From positions 57,872,758-57,936,757 of the forward strand of contig OX485805.1 of NCBI GenBank assembly GCA_950295325.1: a stretch of 64,000 nt of DNA, given 5' to 3'. A model generated the notes under the pieces. The model saw nothing but the letters and a program-made list of their open reading frames with translations. It ran no database searches and was not told the origin of the DNA. This document shows positions 8,910 through 20,382 of the stretch, piece by piece. This stretch comes from Polytrichum commune. Its lineage: Eukaryota; Streptophyta; Polytrichopsida; Polytrichales; Polytrichaceae. The stretch's first letter is position 1, and each line of letters starts with the position of its first letter. A program made the position numbers and the translations under genes.

Positions 8910-10238
8910 CACCTTCCACTTGGGATTCTTGTCCTTCGCATTCTCCCTCTCCTTGGGAGGCCTACCATAGAACTCCCACACCTCCCGCGAGGCCATGATA
9001 TTCCTTATCCAGGACGCTTGGTAGGCCCTCTTCTTGTTTCCCATATTGAAGTACCGGGAGATGTCGCTGAGCTTGGTCTCGTCGTCAGACCACACCACCA
9101 ATGCCTTCCAAACCTTCAGCTTCTCCTTCTGATTGTTCGGATCATCCCACTCATTCATGAGTTGGATTTTCTTGGATGCCTCCACGCTGTGCTGGCCGTC
9201 TATGAGCCAAAAATCGCCCTTCTGAATTGTTGGCCACATTTCAGGTGTAGGCATTTTCTTGAGACCCTGTGGCATCACTACAATCGTTTGCCTGTCGTCT
9301 TTAAACTGCTCGCAAACGATCTGCGCGATTATCCAGTCAACGTAGGCGTCCTCCTTTGCCCGGACACACTTCTCCGGTGGCGCTAGATGGCACTGGCTGA
9401 TGTTCACGTCGAACTTGAAATCCCTGCCCATGAAAAAACAGTGGAAGCATTTCGTCGTGAAATTGTTCACGATTTTTTGCAGCTCCCCTGCATCCACCTC
9501 TTCGCCGGGCTTTGGCATGCGCAACTCCGGTGATACTGGCTCGTCAGTCATCACAGAGGACTCTCTCGCCCGCTTGGATGGAGTTGTTTGACGGCTCCCA
9601 GAAGATGTAGGCGTCTCGCTATCCGTCGGTGTTTGTGAGGGAGTGGTCCTCCGCGAGTCAGCCGGTACTGGTCGCGGCTTCCTCACCGATTGAGGTCTTG
9701 ACGACCCTGCACCTTCCTCTGTTGTAGCTTTCCACCTCACGGGTTGCTGACATTTGGTTTTGCTCTGCAGGGCTTTGTTGAGCACGCTAATTGCATGCTT
9801 TAGTTTCGTGAATCGGCTCGACACCTTTGTGTTCGATGTACTGTTATCGATGAATATGGACTCCGGTTTGATGACGTCTGGTTCTACATATGTTTCTTTT
9901 GCATAGATAGCGTCAAAGGGTTCAGAGAACTGGTGCATAAACATATGCGCGTTCTAGACAGCGTTGTTCTCGAGGATGACATCCACGTAGTCTCCAAGAG
10001 ACTGAACCGATGCCACCTCCCACCCCGTAAGAGTAGCCCATGTGTGCTTCTCCACCGTCCCAACCTTGACAACAAAAATCATTTTGTATTGCGAACCCTT
10101 AACCGCTTGTATAGGCCATGCGAGGACAAGCCCGTCCTTAGGAACGTAGGAGTCATCTTCCGGTGTTTCGTGCTCTTGCCATATCATATCTGGCGCAAGC
10201 ATGAACCACCTTTCGCCTGGTCGTTTCTTTGGGGCCAT
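8910..10238 (-). CDS. Exon 1: ParB/DGQHR-like domain
   Basis: Starts ATGGCCCCAAAG right after the acceptor TTTCCTTGCAG (10,239). The first 94 codons end at an in-frame TAG (9,954-9,956), after which the same frame stays open for more than 340 codons, so the stop is probably a CAG-to-TAG change. The segment before the domain is Ser/Thr/Arg-rich (about 9,540-9,760). The domain has PPEKCVRAKEDAYVDWIIAQ, then TIVVMPQG, then FWLIDGQHSVEASKKI, then ALVVWSDDETKLSDISRYFN. This matches ParB/Srx-like and DndB/DGQHR proteins, except that the usual Arg after DGQH is Ser. The donor is GTGAGT at 8,912 or GTATTG at 8,908; only the latter keeps phase with exon 2. Confidence 0.7.
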
Positions 10239-10264
10239 CTGCAAGGAAAGAAGCCCCAATGTTA

Positions 10265-10955
10265 GTTTCGATCGTTCGACCCAAACTTCTTCAAACTGAA
10301 TAGAAGTCACGTGATGTAATTGAAATGTAATAGATTGCCGCATGTATTTTGCTGGTTTGTGTATTGTTATATGTGAACATCATTTAATGGTGATATTGTA
10401 TTTTTATTTTTGGGTGGACTTGCATTTTATATTGTATTTAACATCATGGATTGTTTGATGGGTTTATAATTAGAAGACTGTGTTTGGGTCGAGCGACCCA
10501 AACATCAGCCCTTGTTTGCGTCCAACGACCCAGGAATGAGAGGATCCTAGTTTGTATTGTTATATGTGAACATCATTTGTATGCTGACATCGGATTATTT
10601 AGTTTTGGGTGGATTTGTATTTTATATTGTATCTAACATCATGGATTTCTTTATGAGTTTAGGGTTTAGAAGACTGTGTTTGGGTCGAGCGACCCAAACA
10701 TCTGCCTTTGTTTGGGTTTAGGGTTTCAAACGTCTGCCTTTGTTTGGGTCGAGCGACCCAAACATCAGCCTTTGTTTGGGTGGAGGGTTTCAAACGTCTG
10801 CCTTTGTTTGGGTCGAGCGACCCAAACATCAGCCTTTGTTTGGGTCGAGCGACCCAAACATCAGCCTTTGTTTGGGTCGAGTGACCCAAACATCAGCCTT
10901 TGTTTGGGTCGATCGACCCAAACAACAACCTTTGTTTGGGTCGTCTCCCCAAAGT
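10265..10955. repeat. Palindrome cluster upstream of the ParB-like exon (32-bp period)
   Basis: A degenerate copy lies at 10,265-10,286, good copies at 10,482, 10,678, 10,742, 10,806, 10,838, 10,870 and 10,902, plus decayed copies near 10,514 and 10,934. From 10,806 the copies repeat every 32 bp with spacer ATCAGCCTTT. Most cores are AG. The region is 5' of the gene on the minus strand, so a regulatory or binding role is possible but unproven. There is no credible gene here; the ORFs are read through the repeats. Confidence 0.88.
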
Positions 10956-11097
10956 GTTTTTTACTAATATATTTAAAAAGTTTGCACGTAGCATAAACAA
11001 TGTGTATGCTACAACACTAAGAATTAAGAAACATAACACAATACCTTTGAAATTTGTTGTGCAGACACTTTGGAGTAGATGATTTCTCTTTCCAATA

Positions 11098-11400
11098 ACC
11101 CTCAATAACAACTCTGGAATCTCTGAAACAACTATTCAATCTCAAACAACTCTGCAATCCCTCAAACAACTCTTCAATCTCTCAAACAACTCTTCAATCT
11201 CACAAACAAATACTGGATCTCTAAAAAGACTTTTGAATCTCGCAAACGAATTCTTAATCTCTCAAACGACTTCTAAATGTCTCAAGGAACTCCTGAATCT
11301 ATCACAAAACTACAGAATCGCTCAAACGACTTTGAAATCTCTTAAACTACACAAGAACTCCTGATACTCACAAGCACAATCTCAATCTCCTACACGATGT
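11098..11400 (+). repeat. Degenerate ~20-bp tandem repeat
   Basis: About 14 diverged units of the type CTCAAACAACTCTTCAATCT. No coding potential. Confidence 0.75.
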
Positions 11401-11459
11401 TCTCCTAACTTTTTGCAGCACTCTTCAACACTCTTCTTCAACACTCTTGAAAACTCCTC

Positions 11460-11860
11460 TACTAAGTTCCTTTACCCTCACGCACTAAACCTTTCCTCCG
11501 CAAGTTTCTGTGCTTTTCAACACTCTTCCTAAACCCTAAGATTGGAGAAGAGTTATGCAAGAGCAAGAGCAAGAGCAAGAGCAAGAGAAAAAAGAGAAAT
11601 AGACAAGAAGAAGCAGAAATGGTAGGAATACCGCGCCTGAATCGCCGCGGCGCTTCGCGAAAGTGGCGCTTCAGCGGAGGCGGCGCTTCCAAGCGAGGCG
11701 CGGAGGGAATGCTTGGCGCGGAGAGAGAGAGAAAGAGTTCGAAAAGGTGACGTTTGGGGTTTTGTTCGCCTCGGGAATTGGCCCCACCCCCGCCAATAGG
11801 CGGCCCACAGGATTAGGGTACCCACGTAATTAGGATTTCGGGGAACCCTAAATCCTAAAG
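11460..11860 (-). promoter_or_regulatory. Possible promoter/leader of the E1 minus-strand gene
   Basis: This GC-richer block is read on the minus strand. It contains a CCAAT-type element inside GCCAATAGGC (about 11,792), then a CT-rich tract (TTTCTCTCTCTCTCCGCGCC) and a run of GCTCTT hexamers (11,553-11,585). Such CT-rich leaders are common at plant 5' ends. It lies 1.3 kb upstream of the first supported exon, so the link is inferred from orientation and position only. No clear TATA box is seen. Confidence 0.3.
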
Positions 11861-11897
11861 CCTAACTCTAAACCCTTAGCGGGTATTACTTATTTCA

Positions 11898-13390
11898 ATG
11901 AACTAAGGTGCTACATGAAATATACTAAGGTGCGGTGCCAATGCATTCTTGCAACAAAACTTTATGCCAAAGCTTATACTTAACCCCTACTTACATGACA
12001 TCATACACTAAACTTTCCAAACAAGTTGAAGTCGTTGGTTTCTCTTTTGTTTGAGCAGGTTAGAAAAATAATACAATTGCGTGACATATAACGATGTAAT
12101 CATTGACATTTAGACTTTCCCAATGATGCCAACAACTATGCCTTTCACCATGTTTGAAGGCCAAGGATTAACCAACTGTTTTTTAAAGCGTTGATTATAA
12201 GTTATGAAAGGTTGCTAAAATTCAAATGAGTTTAAGGGTGAAAGTCCTCACCATCTTCTGATTCAACCTCTACTCTTCCTGCAAGATATAGCCTAAAGAT
12301 ATGTACTTAGGCCAACTAATTTCCCAATTTGAAGAAGGATGAATGGCTAAAATCCTCTCTTTTAAAAAATTTGTAGGTAAAATTTCCTACATGTTTTTTA
12401 TCACATACTAGGTTGATATCCTATGTTCTTAAATTGTGCATAGGCTCTTTGTCCTACACTCTCAAAATTTTATAGGCTAAGTCACTTATTTTTTAGGCTG
12501 CATTTGTATTAATCACTATATTCGTTAATTTGGGATGGTTTAGGTAGGACGACCCAAACATTAGACTATGTTGTTGTGGTTCTGCTTTAAAATTGGTTCT
12601 AAGCCCTTGAAATAATTGGATGACTTTATGGTTATATTCTCAAACCTAAGTTTGATCCAAGACTTCATGTATAACTCTACTATGATGTATAAAATGCCCC
12701 CCACCCCCACCTTGCACCCCACCAAAGCTTTTGTACAAGTTTCTCAAGTTTTCAATCCCTTGTGCTTGTGATCATTTCTTAATCCACTAGACTATTTTCT
12801 CTAATTAGTGTGGCATAACATTCGGAGTTACACATTTCTGTAACATTTAATAGAAAGTATTTTTTCATCCAAATAACATAAGTAGGTAGTATGCACACGA
12901 AAAATTATGATATGACTTAGTTCGTAAAAAACGATAATGTCGGTAAAAAATTATAGCAAGACATAATTATGAAGTGCACAAGTGCACCTCTCGTTCATCC
13001 AACATAAAGCCCTTAAATAGTATGTAACTTAAATAGTATGTAACTTGAAGGCTATTCAACATAAAGCCCTTAAATAGTATGTAACTTGAAGTATCCAACA
13101 TAAAGCCCTTAAATAGTATGTACCTTGAACTCTGGAGTACACTAAGGTGCTACATAAAATGTGTTATTCTACTAAACTAACCATTTATATAGCCAATGCA
13201 TTCTTACAACAAAACTTTGTGCTAAACGAATACTTAACCCTTACTTACATGACACCATACCCTAAATTTTCCAAACACATTGAGGGCATTGGTTTCTCTT
13301 TTGTTCGAGCATGTTAGGAAAACCATACAATTGCGTGATATTCAACGATATAATCATTGACATCTAGACTTTACCAATGATGCCAACAAC
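11898..13390 (+). repeat. Direct repeat pair in E1 non-coding region
   Basis: A segment of about 245 bp at 11,898-12,139 is repeated at 13,138-13,390 with moderate divergence. Shared landmarks are CTAAGGTGCTACAT, GGTTTCTCTTTTGTT and CCAATGATGCCAACAACT. A short tandem of AACATAAAGCCCTTAAATAG occurs three times at 13,007-13,130. No gene is seen between the copies. Confidence 0.75.
12511..12580 (+). repeat. Solo E1-type terminus inside E1
   Basis: TCACTATATTCGTTAATTTGGGATGGTT followed by a TAGGTAGGACGACCCAAAC stretch matches the E1 end plus the subterminal repeat core. No matching right end lies between here and 20,899, so it is a relic of a related element or an internal duplication of the left end. 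Confidence 0.6.
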
Positions 13391-13589
13391 TCACACAATA
13401 TTGAATGAATAAAAAAGTTTACCCACACCCCCTAACATGTGGAACAATTTAGAATACTTGAGTGTGGAGCCTATTAAATGAATACATTCCCCAACTGCAT
13501 TTTGTAAGGGTTTTGAAATGCATGAGCCTTATTTGAAAATGCTAACATGCTCAAGTTTTAAGTACATCCCTGATATTGTGACTTTGATG

Positions 13590-14400
13590 AATCGCAGAGT
13601 GGCCAATAAACCATGGTTCACGATATATTTAATATATATTAGATTGTGATATAAGAGTAAATCGGAGAAGCAGAACATCAAATGGAGCCATTCAAGCAAT
13701 CATGTTGTTATACATGTTCCCTCCATGTATATTAGATGATGGCGCAAGATAAAATAGATGTTGTTTGTATATGGGGGCATCAGTGAACCACAACTACATT
13801 TGGTGTTTAGGGTTTAGGAGATAGGGTTTAGGAGATAGGGTTATAACATATTAATCTATCCAATGTCAATGTATAACATTGTCTTACTGGTGAGAAGAGT
13901 CTTATAGGAAGGTTATAGTAAAGACGATCTTGATTATGTTAATTTGTTATTTGAGACGTTTAAACGCGATATATTGATTGCTCTTGTGTTTATTCAAATA
14001 ACATGAAATGTTGTGGATGTTAATAGGGGTTAGGGGTGCAACTTTGGATGTTTTGCTCACTTTAGGGAATCACATAGTCGCTAATAAACCATGGTTCATG
14101 ATGTATTGAATATATGGAATGTGATGCAAAAGTTAATCGGAGAAGCACAACATGAAATGAAGCCATTCAAGCAATCATGTTGTTGTTCATTGTTCTCTCC
14201 ACGTGTATTAGATAATGGAGGAAGATATAACAGATATTGTTTGCATAATATGAAGAAGAGTCTAATCGGAAGGTCATAGTAAATACAATCTTGATCATGT
14301 GAATATGTTATATGGGACATTTAAACAGGATATCCTAATTGGTTTTGTATTTAGTCAATATGTATTTCATGTTGTGGATGTTATAAGAGTTTAGGGTCTA
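13590..14400 (+). repeat. Tandem duplication of a ~480-bp segment
   Basis: The segment starting near 13,590 recurs from about 14,067. Both copies hold AATAAACCATGGTTCA, then GCCATTCAAGCAATCATG, then GGATGTTTTGCTCAC. They differ by many substitutions, so the duplication is old. A short TTTAGGG-like run (13,805-13,846) lies in the first copy. No gene seen. Confidence 0.75.
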
Positions 14401-15331
14401 ATTTTGGATGTTTTGCTCACACACATTAGTAAACTTGAAGTGAACTTGATGATGGATTCAAGTAACATTAAACGATTGAACTAAAAAGGGACATTGGTAG
14501 TTAGTATCCCCTTAACAACGTCCTCAACGTGTTCGTCATTGCCACACTTGCATGCGAGATAATAGAGCAATGTTCTAGGGTTTAGGGTTTAGTGGAGACA
14601 AATAAATAATTCTATTCATCATGACAATGGCCTCAAGCCTTGGAAACTCTCTCATAATTGCAGCCTCCAAATGGCCCAAACCCCACCTAAATAGGTTTAC
14701 ACTTGAAAGCATTGAATGGAGTTGTGTTTGGGTCTACATATTGGTTAAAATATACCGTGATGATACTTGAAAAAATTAATGTGGCCGCCACCCTTCCTCC
14801 CAATGGCGTATGTCATATCCACACAAAAAAAAAAAAAAAATTAAATAACATAGACTAAGTCATATGACGGCTGGGGTATCAAAGGGGCATTCATAGATGC
14901 GCATTTTTCTACTATAAACAGAAAACGGGAAATTATGTCAGGAGGTTTGAAATAACCTCTGCAAGAGAAGAAGGCGGGGAAGGCATCCAATGACTAAGTC
15001 TAGGAAGCGGAGGTGGATAGTATAAAGGGGCGCACCCCCCAGAAGTCGGTCATTTTTTTCTCTTCTCCCGCTGCCAAATTCGTAGAGAGAACTCTTAGTA
15101 GGAGTTGTACTTCAAGGTTCGTGCATGCTGCCGTTCATGAGCACTTATCCACAGCATGCAAGTTCATGAGCACCTACCCACAGCATGCAAGCCCACCGTG
15201 AAGTTTGCAATGAGCTCAAATTCACCACACCACGCAATATCCGCCGCATTATACGCCGGATTTTGTGGTGTACTTGGGCGAACCTTCACCTTTCCACTAG
15301 TGTTGGCGGGTTTTGAGTCTGACCCTATGAG
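14401..15331. other. Non-coding stretch of E1
   Basis: AT-rich, with an A-run at 14,825-14,841 and another short GGGTTTAGGG at 14,577. No convincing gene or repeat was seen. Confidence 0.5.
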
Positions 15332-16610
15332 GTTTGGGTCGACCGACCCAAACCTGTCCACTAGTGTGTAAGGGTTTATGTCTGACCCTTAACAGGTTTG
15401 GGTCGGTCGACCCAAACCCCAACCCCAGTGTGTTAGGGTTTTTTTTTTACCCTTATGAGGTTTGGGTCGACCGACCCAAACCCCTACCTGGTGTGGGTGG
15501 ATGTACCCTTGTGAGGTTTGGGTCGGTCGACCCAAACCCCAACCCCAGTGTGTTAGGGTTTTTTTTTGACCCTTATGAGGTTTGGGTCGACCGACCCAAA
15601 CCCCTACCTGGTGTGGGTGGATGTACCCTTAACAGGTTTGGGTCGGTCGACCCAAACCCCACCCCCAGTGTGTTAGAGTTTTTTTCTGACCCTTATGAGG
15701 TTTGGGTCGACCAACCCAAACCCCTACCTGGTGTGGGTGGATGTACCCTTGTGAGGTTTGGGTCGGTCGACCCAAACCCCAACCCCAGTGTGTTAGGGTT
15801 TTTTTTTGACCCTTATGAGGTTTGGGTCGACCGACCCAAACCCCTACCTGGTGTGGGTGGATGTACCCTTAACAGGTTTGGGTCGGTCGACCCAAACCCC
15901 ACCCCCAGTGTGTTAGAGTTTTTTTCTGACCCTTATGAGGTTTGGGTCGACCAACCCAAACCCCTACCTGGTGTGGGTGGATGTACCCTTGTGAGGTTTG
16001 GGTCGGTCGACCCAAACCCCTACCCCAGTGTGTTCAATTTTTTTTTGACCCTTATTAGGTTTGGGTCGACCGACCCAAACCCCTACCTGGTGTGGGTGGA
16101 TGTACCCTTGTGAGGTTTGGGTCGGTCGACCCAAACCCCTACCCCAGTGTGTTCAATTTTTTTTTGACCCTTATCAGGTTTGGGTCGACCGACCCAAACC
16201 CCTACCTGGTGTGGGTGGATGTACCCTTGTGAGGTTTGGGTCGGTCGACCCAAACCCCTACTGCAGTGTGTTCAATTTTTTTGACCCTTATCAGGTTTGG
16301 GTTGACCGACCCAAACCCCTACCTGGTGTGGGTGGATGTACCCTTATGAGGTTTGGGTCGACCGACCCAAACCCCTACCTGGTGTGGGTGGATGTTCCCT
16401 TGTGAGGTTTGGGTCGGTCGACCCAAACCCCTACCCCAGTGTGTTCAATTTTTTTTGACCCTTATGAGGTTTGGGTCGACTGACCCAAACCCCTACCTGG
16501 TGTGGGTGGATGTACCCTTGTGAGGTTTGGGTCGGTCGACCCAAACCCCTACCCTAGAGTATTAGGGTTTCAGTATGACCCTTATGAGGTTTGGGCCGGT
16601 CGACCCAAAC
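15332..16610. repeat. 120-bp tandem array with 22 alternating palindromes
   Basis: About ten 120-bp units, each with two 22-bp palindromes. Cores alternate AC and GT along most of the array. These are reverse complements, so neighbouring palindromes point in opposite senses. Two spacers alternate: CCTACCTGGTGTGGGTGGAT between AC and GT copies, and CCCCAGTGTGTT plus a T-run between GT and AC copies. Later units are shorter because the T-run varies. Because 120 is a multiple of 3, a 259-codon frame is open through the array; it is probably incidental. The array ends about 0.9 kb upstream of the transposase exon. Confidence 0.95.
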
Positions 16611-16810
16611 CCCCACCAAAATATTTTCTGGAACTTTTTTTGGACTTGCGTACAGTGTTGGGAGTTCACATTGTAGTTGTGTTGGAAATGTCTTCATCCT
16701 CGGTGTCCCCATTGATCATGGTGTCTTGCATTTTCCGATATTTGATTCTTTTGGACCTTTACATTCTTTCTATGTGTGTTGAGGTTTCATGTGCATGTGT
16801 GTAGGCGCAA

Positions 16811-17024
16811 TGGAGGGAGTTGGTGGAAGAGGGGATTCCTTCTCTGACAACATGGGCAACACCCAATCTACGTCTGGGGATGAGCTAGACATTGTCGGGG
16901 AGGATAGTTTTGATGACGGTGCAAATGAAGGTGACTTGGGGAGTCCTTCGCCATCTGCCCTTTCTTGCCCTATTGTGGAATGTGCGGGGCTTTCACGAGC
17001 ACCCAGGGAGTGCACTATTCATTA
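16811..17024 (+). CDS. Candidate 5' exon of the E1 transposase gene
   Basis: After TGTGTGTAG, an ATG (16,811) opens 71 codons rich in Gly, Ser, Asp and Glu (GDELDIVGEDSFDDGANEG), with a stop at 17,023. It sits on the same strand just upstream of the transposase exon, separated by AT-rich sequence that could be an intron. A donor that keeps phase could not be identified, so the connection is tentative. Confidence 0.35.
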
Positions 17025-17484
17025 AAACCAAGCATCACATGCGTGCATGCCCCTTATTAAAATACCCTTGTATACATTTTATTTTTGCTAAAATCAAGCA
17101 ATTTACTTACAAATTTCATTGCTTCAAAATACATTTCCATACGTACACAAGGGTCCAAAAAAAAATACATAAATTGTATATAACATGTGTACAAATGTTT
17201 GGAAATGCAAAAATATGGCCCTATTATATGTATAATATCAAATCATGAATTTTTAGTTATAAAGTCGTTACTTAATGGATGAAAAAACACATGATTCTTG
17301 GTCCAAGTCTGACTTGAACGCATAAACGCGTAAATGCGTACTTTACATATATATTTTTATAGCCTCATGTATATCTACTTCTTGCTTAATAGCAATATGT
17401 CTCTTGTACGTACATTTTGTACATGCTTGTTTTAAATAATACCCCTTTTGTGCACCCACGTGTATAAATACAGTACTTGAACAG

Positions 17485-20382
17485 TGCACCCCCTGGGCAC
17501 GAGCATCATGGGTGAATTTGGATGTGGTACTTGTTAATGACAATGGAGTTGCTGTGGCGGAGGGTATTTGTCGTAACACACATCCACAAGATTGTATTGA
17601 TGAAAACCCCCTTGGCACCGACGACGTTGGAGTTGTTATATTGGAATCACTCGTACATTCCGAAGTGAATCCAACTCATAGGTTCTCATTGCGAAGGTGG
17701 CCGTTGAGGAATGTGACAATTGAGGGGGTTAGCTTGCATGACCATGAGCGACGACACATCCAAATCCAACACGAGCTCCAAGCACACATTAGGCCACGCA
17801 AAGGCCTACGGAAGTACGATACATTGGCACGTCCTACTCCGTCTGCAAATGAATGTAAACGTCAAAGGTTGCTCTGTGAGGAGTCTATTAGAGAAGTTGC
17901 CACAAAGGATTGTTGTGTACATCGTTGTTGCCAATTGTTCCCAAGGGATAAATTGAAGGCCATCCGCGAGGAAATGTGGCTTGGAGATTTCCGTCTAAGA
18001 TCCACCAAAAAGCTTGATGTCCATAGGGCGATACATGTGAACGGAGCGGGTCGCAAGGTCATCACCCTTGAGAGCATAGACGTGTGTTGTACGGCATGGT
18101 ACACCATTCACGGTGTGTCGAAAGCGGAATTTTATAGACAAGCCGCGTATGCCAAGGAAGGACGCCGGTCTCGTCACCATGGGAATATGGGCTTAAAGAA
18201 ACCAAGGGAAGCAACGAGACAAGCAACAGCCACTCTGGCAACCATCATTGTCCCCCTTGCCGATGCAATACCGCACAAAACACGCACACTCGCAACCGGT
18301 GAAAAGGTTGTGGAGAGGATTCTTCCTACAGGCACGAAATGGAAAGACATATTGTTGGACGTAAACGCAGTTGGCGAGAAGGATGGGTTGGATCCTATTT
18401 CGTTGTCGAAACTGAGTGCAATCAAAAAATCAAACTTTAGCGAATACATCACAAAAAGACGAGGCGACAAATTTGCCCGTTGTTCCAAATGCGAGAAGTT
18501 GAAACGCCTTCGAGATGCACACACGATGGGGACAGAGTCCTATGCAGCACATCAAATGAACTATTTCAAGCATGTGAACATGCAAGAGGCACACCATAAT
18601 GATTACTACACAAATAGAGCTTTGTCCATCTCTAGGCCTTTGGAGGTCCTTACAATCATCCATGACAAAATAGACCATGCCAAAACAGCCTCACCATGTT
18701 TTGCAAATCGAATAAAAGCCACGGACGGCCTTTTTAAGCTTCCTGTATCGGTTACAGGTGATTTTGATAACAATTGCATTGCATTACCTAAACACAAATT
18801 TGTGCTGTTAGGGTTGTACTTGGGGCCATAGATGTACACCATGTGAATTTTTTGGTGTTATAGTTGAATATTAAACCATTGGGTTGGCTTTGCAGGAATG
18901 ATTGCACATGGGCATGGTGATGTCAAGTATGCTCATTATGCTCTTGATTTGTATCCGGCGGATTCAAACCACACGATAGGGTCATTTGCAAAGTTTTTAC
19001 GTGATTTGGAGAAACCGCCGTCCTATTCATCAAGATTGTTATTTGAAAACTCGGGATCAACACCTCTATATGAAGCGGTCTTGGATGGAAGAGACGTATG
19101 CGTGCACTCCTTGCCGGAGCCACCAAGTGAAGATGTGATTGCCAAGAATTTGCCCCCAACTCTGCGTGTCCAATTGGACAATTGTGCGAAGGACAATAAA
19201 AGTAGATATGTTTTTGCATATTGGTCGTTGCTGGTTGCGAAAGGCATTTTCAAGGAGGTTTTTGTGTCCTTTCTATTGGTAGGCCACACGCACGATGATA
19301 TCGATGCATCTTTTGGGCGGTGGAGCATGAAGTTGCGCGAGGAGGATTTTCCAACAATCCCATTGTTGATGAAGTCGTACATGGATTTGGAAAACATTTC
19401 CGTCATCCCCCATATGATCGAGGAGGTTCCAAACTTCAAGGCATTTATAGAACCGTATATTCGAAACGGAGCTCACCGATTGATCGGGCATACGAAGGCA
19501 CAACAATTTCGGTTCTACGTGCGTGACGATGGTGTCCCCGCCATGCAATACAAGTTGTTGTGCACATCACAAGACTGGAGCCCGCCGGAGGGTCTCCTTG
19601 TATGGCGTGTTGATGGGGAAGGAAGGACGATATTGCCTGACGGAGAGCCTAAGCCTTGCAAACCAATACCCATGAAGAATTTGGAGGACATTTGTAAAGG
19701 CATATCAGGCTTCATACAATATTGGGAGAGTTTGAGGGTAGCGGATGTTGGTTGATCGTGTTGGCTTCGTTACGGAAGTTGGATACAATATTGGACACGT
19801 GTTCGTGGCGCTTTGGCAAACCTTCATCAAGATACACCCCTTACTTTAAGGCATGGGTTTTGGCCACAAACACGTGTCAATGTACAAGCTTCGGAGGCTA
19901 GTCTTTTGGGAAATGGAGAGGTTCGAGAGGAGTTTGATGTGGACGACCATTACGTGGGGCCTGCTAGTAGTCGTCCGCCACCATCTTTCCGCATTGCAGT
20001 GGATTGTCATGAAGGTTATATGCTCATTTTGCGTCCTGGAGATGAGACATATGCAAAGCCAGTGTGGGTGGCAAGAGCTTTGTTCAAAACAAATTTTGTA
20101 ACTTCCAGCCCTCATTTTCGACAAATACAAGTAGAGTACTACCGACCGACAGCACGGAATGAAGATGTTGTTCGGCATTATACAGGCTGGGATACAAACC
20201 CTAACTTTCGGTGGAAGGTGGATTCTGAGCACGGTCCATTTTGGGTAGATACAGATTCCATATTCATAGCATGGAAACCACGGAAAAATCATAGTGGATC
20301 AGTGTCCATCCCTCAAAAGTACATAACTTTTGCAAAAGACAACCTTGCTCAGATCGCAGAAGAAGCAACCCACGTTGAATGA
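17485..20382 (+). CDS. DUF7869-like DDE transposase of E1 (two exons)
   Basis: Exon A 17,485-18,757 follows acceptor TTGAACAG; exon B 18,896-20,382 follows TTTGCAG. The GT-AG intron 18,758-18,895 joins SVTG to MIAHGHGDVKYAHY in phase. The N-terminal half has Cys/His pairs (KDCCVHRCCQLFPRDKL; CCTAWYTIHGVSKAEFYR) and HHGNMGLKKPR. Exon B has LDNCAKDNKSRYV (DNC at 19,177) and VGHTHDDIDASFGR (19,279-19,320), the two acidic signatures of the DUF7869 group related to DDE transposases. A TGA at 19,753-19,755 splits exon B; the same frame continues 190 codons and ends with a Trp/Tyr-rich region of unknown fold. The stop fits CGA to TGA. Position within the inverted repeats and strand suggest it mobilised E1; this copy is probably inactive. 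Confidence 0.75.

Larger units (their letters stand above)
3376..10238 (-). pseudogene. ParB/DGQHR-like + DNA methyltransferase-like fusion gene, decaying (E1 cargo)
   Basis: Three exons are supported: 10,238-8,910, 8,650-6,305 and 6,148 to about 3,376, with introns at 8,651-8,909 and 6,149-6,304 that hold palindromes. With insertions removed, the frame runs for roughly 1,380 codons. Exon 1 holds a ParB-like domain around IDGQHS (9,186-9,200). Exon 2 into exon 3 holds a beta-class (N4/N6) methyltransferase-like domain, motif order X-I-II at the C-terminal side. Exon 3 encodes an acidic tail. ParB-methyltransferase fusions are known in bacteria and phages; finding one in a eukaryotic transposon is inference from motifs. 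Damage: TAG at 9,954, TGA at 7,917, TAG at 5,225, a MULE-like insertion (6,425-7,430) and a solo LTR (3,877-5,154). The 5' exons, if any, are unresolved upstream of 10,238. Confidence 0.7.

Noticed and set aside
10659-10996. Opposing ORFs of about 76-106 codons over the 32-bp repeats
   Set aside because: Palindromes read similarly on both strands; no start context or conserved domain.
13805-13846. Interstitial telomere array
   Set aside because: Only a few TTTAGGG-like units, interrupted by AGATA; too short to call.
15334-16405. Long open frames (259 and 114 codons) through the palindrome array
   Set aside because: They are open because the 120-bp unit is a multiple of three and lacks stops; other frames are also partly open, and the peptide only reflects the repeat.
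15332-16610. CRISPR-like array
   Set aside because: The repeats are palindromic and evenly spaced, but the spacers are themselves repeated, there are no cas genes, and the DNA is from a plant nucleus.
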